From a virus, in the IMG/VR virus record IMGVR_UViG_3300036761_003974, positions 1 to 22,520 of that record: 22,520 nt of DNA. One strand, given 5' to 3'. The notes below the pieces were generated by a model, which worked only from the letters and a program-made list of their open reading frames with translations, had not been told where the DNA came from and searched no databases. A program made the translations under genes and the position numbers. Below, in pieces: positions 13,314 through 20,788 of this stretch; position 1 is the first letter of the stretch; every line of letters starts with the position of its first letter.

Positions 13314-13461
13314 CGTCGGTGGTGTTGGAGTCCGCCCATTCCCAGGCTTCCATGCAGAGGCACGCGACGAGGCGGCGGTCGAGGCTGAGGCGGTTGGCGA
13401 TGGCGATGACTTCGCGCTTCAGCGTCAGGCCTTTCGTCCAGGCGATCCAGTCCCCGGCCAT
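13087..13461 (-). CDS. Phage replication-initiator-like protein (DnaD/O-type N-terminus)
   Basis: A 124-residue protein. It starts MAGDWIAWTKGLTLKREVIA and has a winged-helix-like body: LSLDRRLVACLCMEAWEWAD, VTGFGKAMLEVGWLLEDERG, then IIFPHWERWNAESAKK. It ends in a very basic tail (RLQNAERKRRQRERQ). This layout is typical of the N-terminal DNA-binding domain of phage replisome organisers. The ATG follows the primase stop by one base and GGAG lies upstream. The Val-Thr repeats in the middle are encoded by GTGAC iterons. It is shorter than many initiators and ends at a TGA, after which the same frame stays open for about 50 codons, so the C-terminus may be truncated. Confidence 0.65.
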   Translation of the reverse strand: MAGDWIAWTKGLTLKREVIAIANRLSLDRRLVACLCMEAWEWADSNTTDGHADSVTSVTLDEVTGVTGFGKAMLEVGWLLEDERGIIFPHWERWNAESAKKRLQNAERKRRQRERQGVGVTHDA

Positions 13462-13462
13462 G

Positions 13463-14305
13463 CTATGGTCTCCAATACAGGGCGCCGGCGATGACAGCGT
13501 CCACCACTGGCCGTGTTGCGCCCGCCTGCAGCCAGGCCCTGGCATCCTTGCCCTGAAGCGGGCGGATCACCTTGGGCCGTCGGCCCGCCTCGGTCAGCGC
13601 CTGGGCGAGGCGGTCGGCGCCGTCGATACCAGGCCCGTCGGTGTCGGCCACGATGACTACTTCGCAGCGATTGAGTACGCGGACGACCTCGATGACGATT
13701 TCGACAGCCCCCGCGCATGACGGGCGACCGATGGCGTCGTAGCCGAGATCCAGGAGGGCCGCCACGTCGGTAGGCCCCTCGCACAGCAGCAGCGGCCCGC
13801 TGCCGGTCAGGTCCTCGGGCCAGAAGATGCCATTAAGGCTGCCGCGGATGGCCCACTTCTTCCCGTTCTCAGCCCGCAAGCGGACACCGATGGTCTGGTG
13901 CTTGTCGTCGCACATCGGGAATGCCCAAGCCCGGTGCGGCGCCGCCCACGCGATCCCAAGCCGACGTAGGCTGTCAGGCGAGACGCCGAGGCTGGCTGCC
14001 AGGCGTTCGACCTCGGCCGTCCGCGTGTCGCGCTCGAACCGGCGCAGCAGCGCAATCCAGTCCGTTGTGCGCGGTAGGGGGGCTCGGGGCCGCGGCATGT
14101 AAAGGCTTGGAGCGGGACGGGGCGCGGGGTCGGCGAGCCGGTGTAGCCAGCCACCGTTCTTGGTCGGGCGGTCGGATTTGACGCGCATGCAGATGGCCAC
14201 GCTGCCATCGGCCGAGTAGCCGCACCAATCCCCATGGCCGCACACGGCACATGGTCGGCGCCGTGTCACTCGACCCCATCCCGTTTCGGTCGCAGTCTGT
14301 GTCAT
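13463..14305 (-). CDS. TOPRIM/CHC2-type phage DNA primase
   Basis: A 280-residue primase without a helicase part. The N-terminus has a zinc motif (C19-x2-C22, then CGYSADGSVAIC to C39). The TOPRIM core follows, with the catalytic Glu in LLLCEGPTDV (E176, D180) and the DxD metal pair in VIVADTDGPGIDGAD (D221, D223). Between them is LRRLGIAWAAPHRAWAFPMC and a GVRLR strand, as in the primase half of T7 gp4-like proteins. It makes RNA primers for element replication and is followed one base later by the initiator-like gene, forming a replication cassette. Its ATG overlaps the TGA of the upstream nuclease-like gene. Confidence 0.85.
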   Translation of the reverse strand: MTQTATETGWGRVTRRRPCAVCGHGDWCGYSADGSVAICMRVKSDRPTKNGGWLHRLADPAPRPAPSLYMPRPRAPLPRTTDWIALLRRFERDTRTAEVERLAASLGVSPDSLRRLGIAWAAPHRAWAFPMCDDKHQTIGVRLRAENGKKWAIRGSLNGIFWPEDLTGSGPLLLCEGPTDVAALLDLGYDAIGRPSCAGAVEIVIEVVRVLNRCEVVIVADTDGPGIDGADRLAQALTEAGRRPKVIRPLQGKDARAWLQAGATRPVVDAVIAGALYWRP

Positions 14306-14844
14306 GCTCTCTCCAGATCGCGATAGGTGTAGACGAAAGCCGGCCGCAGCTTCTCAATGGGAATGGCAAAGAAAGAGGCGCGACCGTGGATTCGGTTCTG
14401 TCGTTTGGTGCCGATGGCGGGGAGGCCGCCAGCTCGTTCGACGAGGAGTTTGTAGGCGGCAACGTCGAGGACGACCCATTTGTCGAAGTCCGTCTCGGCC
14501 TCGTTGGCCCAGCCGTAGAAATACAGTTGGGACCCCAGTTTGAACCACTCGCCGGGTGACTCATGCTCCGTGCCCTCGGCGTTCATATATTCCTGCGTGA
14601 AATCCAGATACTTAAGGGCCGCATGGCTCCGGTATTTCTCCTGGATGCTCACCCACTGTCCCGCCTGGAATCGAATCAGGGCGTCGATGCCGAACTCCTT
14701 GTCGAGCACATGGACCTTGACGCCCTCTTTCCGCAGGTCTTCGACCTCGCAGCCCGGGAAGAGCCGGTGGTAGATGCGTAAGGCGGCCGGTTTCATCCGC
14801 TCTTGGAACTTCACCGTGGGCAGATTCTCAAAAGGTTGCCTCAT
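14302..14844 (-). CDS. Putative PD-(D/E)XK-like phage nuclease
   Basis: A 180-residue protein with a probable restriction-endonuclease-like core: GIDALIRFQAG (D54), a strand, then WVSIQEKYRSHAALKYLDFT, giving D-x(n)-(Q/E)-x-K spacing. Downstream are WFKLGSQLYFYGWANEAE and DKWVVLDVAAYKLLVE. The motif uses Gln where Glu is usual, so catalysis is uncertain. The location between a methyltransferase and a primase, with ATGA overlaps on both sides, suits a recombination or DNA-processing nuclease. An alternative is a DNA-binding relative that has lost activity. Confidence 0.5.
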   Translation of the reverse strand: MRQPFENLPTVKFQERMKPAALRIYHRLFPGCEVEDLRKEGVKVHVLDKEFGIDALIRFQAGQWVSIQEKYRSHAALKYLDFTQEYMNAEGTEHESPGEWFKLGSQLYFYGWANEAETDFDKWVVLDVAAYKLLVERAGGLPAIGTKRQNRIHGRASFFAIPIEKLRPAFVYTYRDLERA

Positions 14845-16160
14845 ACGGTTCCGAAGATTTCCTCATGCGGTTCCAAGACCCGCCCGTAGGTGGCAATACG
14901 GCCCTTGGCGACCGCAAGGTACTCCGCGTTATTCTCGATCCCGTGGAACCTCCGGCCGAGTTGAAGCGCGGCAATGCCGGTGGTGCCACTCCCGACAAAG
15001 GGATCGCAGACCAACTCGCCCGCGCGCGTCACGGCGTTCACGAGCCAGCGCATTACCGAGATGGGCTTCTGCGCCGGGTGCTGCTTCATCTCCGCGCCGT
15101 TGAAATTGGATTGGGGCACAGCAGCGACATGGCAATCAAAGTCGTGAAGCTCCTCCCCCCAATGCCCATCGGACAACTCGATCCGGCGCGTGCTGCCCTG
15201 GCGGCGATAGAAGAAGATGGGCTCCCAGGTCTGCTTGAATCCGCGGCGGCTCTGCGGGCTCTTGTTGTTCGGATAGTGCCAGACCAGGAGTTGCTGGAAC
15301 TCGTAACCCTTGAGCGACTGGTCAAACCACTGGCGCCCGGTCCACAGGTAGCGCTGGCTCCAAAAGATGAGGATGGTGTCGGCCCCACACGCTGACCAGC
15401 GCGAGCACCACTCGCGGGTAAAGGATTCCAACTGTTTCGGTTCCCACGGCTCGTCGAGAATGCCGTAAGGCGGGTCGGTGATGAGCGCGGCGCACGGCAC
15501 AACATCCTGAGCGGCGGTCAGAACCCATCCCTCGGCGGGTGCCGCGCTCGCGCGCTCCTCGGCGGCTCTTCTTGCTCGACGTACCTTCGAAAACGCCCGG
15601 TCTACCTTGCCCGTCTCGTCCATTTCCTTGACGAGTGGGCCGAAGAGCTTGGGGTCGTCCTGGGCCGCCTGGACGACGGCCTGAGCCTTCTCATAGGTGC
15701 GCCGCTTCATGCCGACGGCGGCGGCGACCCTTTCCCTGACGCGAGCCTTCTTCACTGTGGGCAATTTGCCCACAGTGTTCTTGGGCCTGCCCGGTGCGGT
15801 TCCCCCGTGTTGGCGCTGCCGCTCCTTAGCGGCCCTGCTCTCGATAGTCTCGATTGCCGCCCCGACGGCGACGGCCTCGGACGGCGCGAAGTCCTTTCGA
15901 CAGACATTCTCGTCACGCTGAGCGACGAGCAACCGAAGGGCATCCTCCAGACTGTCTGCAACCACGGCCTCGATTTCCGTCCACCCGAGCAGCCTCGCTG
16001 CCTCGACACGCCTCTGACCGGCAATCAACCGGTTCTTAGAATCGAGGACAACGGGTTGCAGCAGGCCGACGGCCCGGATGCTCGACACCAACGGCCCCAG
16101 ATCGCCAAGGTCTTTCCTGTAGCGACCCTTGATATGAATCTGGTTGATGGCAACTTTCAC
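14841..16160 (-). CDS. ParB-like domain fused to DNA methyltransferase, second copy type
   Basis: A 439-residue protein. Residues 1-85 are ParB-like (INQIHIKGRYRKDL, IRAVGLLQPVVLD, LIAGQRRVEAARLLGW). Residues 85-205 form a helical ParB-type DNA-binding middle (VGMKRRTYEKAQAVVQAA). Residues 210-439 are a methyltransferase with LITDPPYGIL (DPPY at 229-232) and CDPFVGSGTTGIAA (from 386). It is clearly different in sequence from the fusion at 10423, so the element carries two modification specificities. GTG 16160 was chosen because GAGGAGG lies just upstream; the longer frame lacks a site. The gene contains a 25-base near-perfect palindrome at 15753-15777. Confidence 0.85.
   Translation of the reverse strand: MKVAINQIHIKGRYRKDLGDLGPLVSSIRAVGLLQPVVLDSKNRLIAGQRRVEAARLLGWTEIEAVVADSLEDALRLLVAQRDENVCRKDFAPSEAVAVGAAIETIESRAAKERQRQHGGTAPGRPKNTVGKLPTVKKARVRERVAAAVGMKRRTYEKAQAVVQAAQDDPKLFGPLVKEMDETGKVDRAFSKVRRARRAAEERASAAPAEGWVLTAAQDVVPCAALITDPPYGILDEPWEPKQLESFTREWCSRWSACGADTILIFWSQRYLWTGRQWFDQSLKGYEFQQLLVWHYPNNKSPQSRRGFKQTWEPIFFYRRQGSTRRIELSDGHWGEELHDFDCHVAAVPQSNFNGAEMKQHPAQKPISVMRWLVNAVTRAGELVCDPFVGSGTTGIAALQLGRRFHGIENNAEYLAVAKGRIATYGRVLEPHEEIFGTV
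15753..15777. repeat. 25-bp palindrome inside the ParB-methyltransferase gene
   Basis: CACTGTGGGCAA, a single central T, then TTGCCCACAGTG: 12-base perfect arms. It encodes NTVGKLPTV in the linker between the ParB-like region and the helical DNA-binding part. A perfect inverted repeat of this length in coding DNA is unusual and looks like a protein-binding site or RNA hairpin. Confidence 0.7.
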
Positions 16161-16186
16161 GGTGCCTCCTCGGAGCGATGTTTGGC

Positions 16187-16208
16187 CCTGCGACCTGCAT
16201 GTCGCAGG
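16187..16208. repeat. Hairpin between 102-aa gene and ParB-methyltransferase
   Basis: CCTGCGAC (16187-16194), six-base loop, GTCGCAGG (16201-16208): perfect 8-base arms just before the methyltransferase ribosome site. No T-run follows on the minus strand, so a translational or processing element is more likely than a terminator. Confidence 0.4.
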
Positions 16209-16228
16209 AGCGTTTGGGGCTGTGGCGT

Positions 16229-16537
16229 TCAGCACCGGGCCACCTCCGCCTGCGGCGGCTTGGGCGCACCCTCGATGCGCTCGACCTGGAAGGCATCCGC
16301 GCCGAATTCGCGAGTGATGAAGCCCGCGAAGATGCGGTTAAGGGTACGGCCGACTTGGGTGCCCGCGTCGACCACGCAGACGCGCTTGGCATTCTCGATG
16401 CAGTAGCCGGCGTCCAGACGAACGCAGCACTGGCCGTGCAGGGACTCTGCTGCCAAGACGGCCAGAAGCAATGTTTCCTCGATGTCTCGGAGCGACACGC
16501 CTTCTCTGAACTGGTACTTGTAGATTTCCTTGGGCAT
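16229..16537 (-). CDS. Hypothetical phage protein (102 aa)
   Basis: Starts MPKEIYKYQFREGVSLRDIE, with AAGGA upstream of the ATG. The first half is helical (SLRDIEETLLLAVLAAESLH), followed by strands (CCVRLDAGYCIENAKRVCVV) and FAGFITREFGADAFQVERI. Four Cys residues are present but not in a zinc-ribbon pattern. It lies between the sigma factor and the ParB-methyltransferase. No function is recognised; its small size and early position suggest a regulatory or host-takeover protein. Confidence 0.6.
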   Translation of the reverse strand: MPKEIYKYQFREGVSLRDIEETLLLAVLAAESLHGQCCVRLDAGYCIENAKRVCVVDAGTQVGRTLNRIFAGFITREFGADAFQVERIEGAPKPPQAEVARC

Positions 16538-16613
16538 TGCGAGTCCTTTCTTTGCAGCACTGTGAAGGCCTGTTCCTTACGTACCGGAGGCGAAGGGAAA
16601 GCGCCGGGAGATT

Positions 16614-17192
16614 TCAGAGGTATTCCCTAAGCCGGGCTTTCTCGAACTTGCGACGGTTCTTCAGAACGGATTCGTGCAGCGTCCCGCGCGGGGTGCCTGT
16701 TTCCCGCGCTACTTCGGTTAGGTCTTGCCTCATCAGCCGACGACAAAGGTCACGCAGTTCCGGCGGGAGGCGTGCAAGAGTGGCCTTAGTGTCGAGACCC
16801 AAATCAACGCTTTCTTCCACGGAGTGGCCGGGAACACCTGTTCGCAGATGGCGGGTGTCCTCGCCAAGCGTGTCGCCGCATTCCGCTGACCTTCCGCCGT
16901 CCTGGTCCTCCAGCGGGCGGTTCAACGAGGACCGGCAACGGCGGAAGTCGCGGCAGGGCGCTGTCCTGGCCTCGATGATCGATGCGACTTTGTGTTCCAC
17001 GACGTGGGTGATGAACGCGTTGAGCGGGGCCTTGCCGGGATCGAACTTTGACAGACGACGCCAGAGGTCCAGTCGCATGTCCTGGGCAAAGTCTTCCCAG
17101 TCCACTTCGGGGGATGCTGCCGTCCTGGCCAACTTCCGAGCCTTGAATCTGATCAGGTTTTCCGCATAGTCGCCGATGCCCTCGACACCCAT
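16614..17192 (-). CDS. Phage-encoded sigma-70-like (ECF-type) sigma factor
   Basis: A 192-residue protein with sigma region 2 at residues 10-75 (AENLIRFKARKLAR, WEDFAQDMRLDLWRRLSKFD, NAFITHVVEHKVASIIEA). A charged linker follows. Region 4 helix-turn-helix is at 140-192 (LARLPPELRDLCRRLMRQDL, then TEVARETGTPRGTLHESVLK). GAGGAGG precedes the ATG. As the first gene of the long minus-strand operon it probably directs RNA polymerase to element promoters. No anti-sigma gene is adjacent. Its RRLSKFDPGK segment lines up with the host-type sigma pseudogene at 178-705 and supplies the expected Trp there. Confidence 0.75.
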   Translation of the reverse strand: MGVEGIGDYAENLIRFKARKLARTAASPEVDWEDFAQDMRLDLWRRLSKFDPGKAPLNAFITHVVEHKVASIIEARTAPCRDFRRCRSSLNRPLEDQDGGRSAECGDTLGEDTRHLRTGVPGHSVEESVDLGLDTKATLARLPPELRDLCRRLMRQDLTEVARETGTPRGTLHESVLKNRRKFEKARLREYL

Positions 17193-17256
17193 GTGGGCCT
17201 CCTCGTGGCGGAGGAGGCGTTCTGGGGCGGAAGGCTAGGCGCCCCCGTATTTCACA

Positions 17257-17390
17257 GGGGCGGACAGGGGCGGACAGCGCGGACTGTCCAAGGATTTCTG
17301 CAAAGGGTCCGTGTCGCCGCAGAACTGGGGGTGGACAGGAAGGGATCTTTTCAGTATGTGTCCGGTGCTGTCCGCGGACAGGGCGGACAG
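17257..17390. promoter_or_regulatory. GCGGACAG repeat/palindrome cluster (candidate operator or iteron region)
   Basis: GGGGCGGACA is repeated in tandem at 17257-17266 and 17267-17276. GGACAG/CTGTCC form an inverted repeat with a 6-base spacer (17272-17289). CTGTCCGCGGACAG at 17368-17381 is a perfect 14-base palindrome, directly followed by GCGGACAG (17383-17390). GTGGACAG lies at about 17331. The cluster fills the gap (17193-17437) upstream of the sigma-led operon, which suits repressor or activator binding. No gene is seen in the gap. Confidence 0.6.
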
Positions 17391-17437
17391 TCGAAAGGCG
17401 TTAGCCGCTAGTCGTCATGACGTGTGAGCCAGTCAGG

Positions 17438-20368
17438 TTAGATTTGGTCAGCGCGCGGGATAGAACCGTATGGTGCCGACCGGCCCGAACGGGTACTTGC
17501 GAGGTGCTGCTCGTATTCACGCACGTATCGGTCGAATGTGGCAGCGTTTGTCGGCAAAGTGTACTCACGCGGTATCAGCGCGGCAGTCTTCAGTTCTTCC
17601 AAGCCGCCGTCTCTTAGCCACAGAAAGACTTCCTTGTGAGTCCTGGACACCAATTCCTGCTTGTGGCTGAGGGCGGCTCGATAGGCTTCACAAGCCTTCT
17701 TCCGAGACGGTGGAGGTTCGGATTTCGCTCCTGTTGAACCTGCCGTGGGCATCTTCCCGTCCCCAGAGTCGCTTGGATTTCCACCCTCTTGCCCAGTGCC
17801 GGGTTTGGGCGAGGGCGCACCGAGCTCGCCAATACCGGACTTGGTCTCCTCTTCCCAAATCGCATGGTTCAAGGAGACAATCGCACTATCCAACTCTTCC
17901 AGGTAGCGCCAAGACACCGGGTGAGGCGACCACCTCGGAAAACCCGAGCGCGCCACGCCTCGGCATTTCTCAACGATGCCGATGCAGGCCCAGTCCGGCG
18001 TGTGTTGTCCCAGGACGGCTATGGCAAGTCGGCAGATCTCATCGGCACTTGCCTCAAGCGGACCGACTCCGTCTGCCTCGATCTGCCATTCGGGCCAGAA
18101 TACGCACACTCCCTCGTCAAAGACGTTGCCCACTCCCTTCCCCGCGCCAAACATCTCGTAGGCTGCATTTGCGAAGTCCTCAACGCCTTTGGCGTGGCGC
18201 AGAAGGACCTCCGCCGGAAGGGGTTGGTCTCCTCGATGTTGTTTCAGGTCATCAGGGTCGAATACCTCTCGCCTATCTAGCGTCTCCCAACGGGCCGCAA
18301 AATCCTGTCGCCGGGCGTGCGCATACCAGAGGAAAAGCAGCCTGTGCAGTTTGACGGCCTGAAGCAGATGTTTGAGCTCCGGCCTGGCTTCATTGCATGG
18401 CCGAACCGAGAATGCGCACGGTCGGTCTGCACCCCAGCTGTCGCACTCGTTCTGGACAAGAAGCCATGCCTGAACCGGCTGCCATTGGTCTGTCGCCAAC
18501 ACTCCGATCAGCCTCGCCTTAGCAGCCTCGTCTTTGCACCGCGGAAGGAGCAGGACGACCCCCTTTCCGGTGCGGTACGCGCACCCGAGCAAATCACCAG
18601 CCATGTTCTGAAAGAGGGGCACAAGGCGGTCCTTTTCCTTGAACCAAGTTGTGTCGAGCCTTACGTCGATGGTCGGCCCCAAGAACGGCAGAAGTTCGCT
18701 GGCCCACTGCGGGGCATCCTTCGGCACTACTAGCCGAGAATCAGGTGGTTCCTGGGGCTCGAAACGGAACCCCTCTGCCGCCACGAACGGCTCCTCGTCG
18801 CGGTATTCAGCCAGATCAACGGCCACCGGCGCAATTCCCCACAAGCCTTCCTCGGCATACTTCCGCTCTGGTGGCAGGGCCCCGAATTGTCTTGCTGCAT
18901 CCTCAATCGAGATGGCCGATCCTTCGGCGGCGCTCTCGTTCGAGTCGTACTTCCGGAACCGAACATCCACCTTCACGGGCTCTACGAACGCAACAGCGAT
19001 CAAGGCTCCGGATCGAAGTCCCTTCAGAAGGTTCTCGTACTGCTCCGGTAGTTCATTCGCGAGCGGCGGGTGTCCTGCAGCTACCAAGGCACTTGTCATT
19101 GCCTCCTGGCGGTGGGCAAATTCCTCAGGCCACAAGTGCATTGCCGTAGCCGGATATGGGATGGCGGCGGGAAAACCCAGGACCACGTCAGGGGAGTGGA
19201 CATAGAGGGCGGGATCGTACTCGTAAACAGGGCGCGCAAGGACGGACACCGTGTTGAGCCCGGCCTGCCGAAGAACTCCTGCCAGCCGCTCGTTAGGGCA
19301 GATCACGTTGCATGTTTGCACGCTTCCTGGGGCTGGCGGCGATTTGCTGTGCGTCTCCGGGGCCGAAGGCGTTTTCGCTTTCTCCAGAAGAGCATCGCTT
19401 GGCTTACCGCCGTTTGTCGACTCGGCCAACGGCTCCGTTGGCGCGGAAGGCGGCTTAGCCGGCAGCGCCCTAGTACCGTCGTGTTTGACTGTGGCGGCAG
19501 ATTCGGCGGTCCTACCGACCGTCTTGCCAACGCCCAGTTTCTCTCGGAGTTGGCGTTCCCAGCGTGTTGCCATGACGGAGAAATCGCTGTCTTCGCCAAC
19601 CACTTCGCCCTTCTGATATCTGGCAACGGAGGCGTCCGCAAGGATCGTCTCACCAACGTCAAGCGCGTCCACCGTCGCGTAGCCAAACCAGAGTTTCTCC
19701 CCTTGGCTTTTCTGGAACATGTCGACCAAGCGGGCAGCCAAGTCTTCTGAATCGACTTTGTGGAAGTAAAACTTCTCATTGATGTCCACCCTCGGGTCTA
19801 GCGGTATTATTGTCCCATACGTGAACCAGAGGTAGGCACCCTTCGCCTTGGCCGCCGTTGAGCCACTTTGCCCTTGGGTAGCATCGTCAGCCCCCGATTC
19901 GTCACGGATAAGCGGCTCCCATCGCTGAGCCTGGTATCGCAGGCGCATGAGCAATACCGTTCCCTTATCGTGGGGCAGGCCGCCGGCAGCCCACACGCCG
20001 GGGTCCCAGTCGCCGACCGACTCTATCTCCTGCAATACCTTGATGCTGTCTCGACAGAAGACACGTTGGGCGAATTCCAACTCCTCTATGTCGATAACAC
20101 CAAAGACAGGTTGGACCGCCCATTCGAGCAGATTCTTGAACGCCTCAATCGTTCCGACGGGAGCTTTCAAATCGGCCGGGGGGTTTGGCTTGCCATACCT
20201 GAACAAGTCCAACAGTTTCTCCGCGACAACCGGCGAGTCTACTTGGCAGAATACGCGGACTTTCCTCTCATGGGTTAGACTGGGATCAAGCGCAAGGTCG
20301 GGGTCGCCGCTGGCGTCAGTGCCCAACAGCATATACGGCAGCTGGGCGGTCAAGAAATATGGGGGCAT
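17438..20368 (-). CDS. Large protein of unknown function with internal N-terminal duplication
   Basis: A 976-residue protein at lower GC than the phage operon. Two related units are visible at residues about 12-155 and 179-277: LALDPSLTHERKVRVF, VDSPVVAEKLLDLF and RWEPLIR align with IPLDPRVDINEKFYFH, VDSEDLAARLVDMF and RWERQLR. A disordered Pro/Ser/Lys linker (280-370) leads to a globular middle (ICPNERLAGVLRQAGLNTVS, FPAAIPYPATAMHLWPEEFA), then mixed alpha/beta sequence. A second disordered linker near 865-905 precedes a helical C-terminus (LWLRDGGLEELKTAALIPRE). No catalytic motif, membrane segment or signal peptide is recognised. ATG 20368 was chosen, with AGGTGAG before it. It stands between the operon control region and the recombinase, a usual place for cargo or defence genes; function is unknown. 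Confidence 0.7.
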   Translation of the reverse strand: MPPYFLTAQLPYMLLGTDASGDPDLALDPSLTHERKVRVFCQVDSPVVAEKLLDLFRYGKPNPPADLKAPVGTIEAFKNLLEWAVQPVFGVIDIEELEFAQRVFCRDSIKVLQEIESVGDWDPGVWAAGGLPHDKGTVLLMRLRYQAQRWEPLIRDESGADDATQGQSGSTAAKAKGAYLWFTYGTIIPLDPRVDINEKFYFHKVDSEDLAARLVDMFQKSQGEKLWFGYATVDALDVGETILADASVARYQKGEVVGEDSDFSVMATRWERQLREKLGVGKTVGRTAESAATVKHDGTRALPAKPPSAPTEPLAESTNGGKPSDALLEKAKTPSAPETHSKSPPAPGSVQTCNVICPNERLAGVLRQAGLNTVSVLARPVYEYDPALYVHSPDVVLGFPAAIPYPATAMHLWPEEFAHRQEAMTSALVAAGHPPLANELPEQYENLLKGLRSGALIAVAFVEPVKVDVRFRKYDSNESAAEGSAISIEDAARQFGALPPERKYAEEGLWGIAPVAVDLAEYRDEEPFVAAEGFRFEPQEPPDSRLVVPKDAPQWASELLPFLGPTIDVRLDTTWFKEKDRLVPLFQNMAGDLLGCAYRTGKGVVLLLPRCKDEAAKARLIGVLATDQWQPVQAWLLVQNECDSWGADRPCAFSVRPCNEARPELKHLLQAVKLHRLLFLWYAHARRQDFAARWETLDRREVFDPDDLKQHRGDQPLPAEVLLRHAKGVEDFANAAYEMFGAGKGVGNVFDEGVCVFWPEWQIEADGVGPLEASADEICRLAIAVLGQHTPDWACIGIVEKCRGVARSGFPRWSPHPVSWRYLEELDSAIVSLNHAIWEEETKSGIGELGAPSPKPGTGQEGGNPSDSGDGKMPTAGSTGAKSEPPPSRKKACEAYRAALSHKQELVSRTHKEVFLWLRDGGLEELKTAALIPREYTLPTNAATFDRYVREYEQHLASTRSGRSAPYGSIPRADQI

Positions 20369-20371
20369 CAC

Positions 20372-20578
20372 TCACCTGTCTGTGTTCGGGTCGTCCCGGC
20401 GCATCCGCCGGACAAAGCCCCGATGTCTCCAGCAAGCAGCAGGATAGTGTCCTGTGGGGTCAGCGTCAAGCCTGCCCAATGGTGCAGGCCGAACGCGTTG
20501 GCACTCCGGGCAGACTCCGCGTTTTCTCCCGGCGCTTTCCTCGCCGCTCCGGTAAGTAATTGGTAAGGGCTGTTCCAT
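20372..20578 (-). CDS. Possible small protein preceding the 976-aa gene
   Basis: A 68-residue frame, MEQPLPITYRSGEESAGRKR, with one CPECQRVRP knuckle and a distant Cys (GHYPAACWRHRGF). Its TGA lies within the AGGTGA ribosome site of the 976-aa gene, which suggests coupling. However, no ribosome site precedes its own ATG and codon use is not decisive. Confidence 0.35.
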   Translation of the reverse strand: MEQPLPITYRSGEESAGRKRGVCPECQRVRPAPLGRLDADPTGHYPAACWRHRGFVRRMRRDDPNTDR

Positions 20579-20593
20579 GTTTTGGCAGGTGAT

Positions 20594-20788
20594 ATGGACG
20601 AATTTCCGGAAACCCCTTGTATTCCTCGCGGGAAGAGGCAGGATCACCCGGCGCACGAAGCCGGGCGGCCTGTCCTGCTCAGCGTGCGCCGGGGACCTGA
20701 AGAGCGGCGGGCCATGCGGCAGTGGCTCGTCAAGGTCCTGGCACGGCGGGCGGTTGAAATCCTGCAAGGAAGGGAGGACGGAAGATGA
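20594..20788 (+). CDS. Possible small protein overlapping the recombinase start
   Basis: A 64-residue frame starting MDEFPETPCIPRGKRQDHPA and ending in a basic helix (MRQWLVKVLARRAVEIL). Its TGA overlaps the recombinase ATG (ATGA), and GCAGGTGA precedes the start. It would be a small partner or leader for the recombinase. It is also possible that the gap 20369-20784 is only a divergent promoter and attachment-site region. Confidence 0.4.
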   Translation: MDEFPETPCIPRGKRQDHPAHEAGRPVLLSVRRGPEERRAMRQWLVKVLARRAVEILQGREDGR

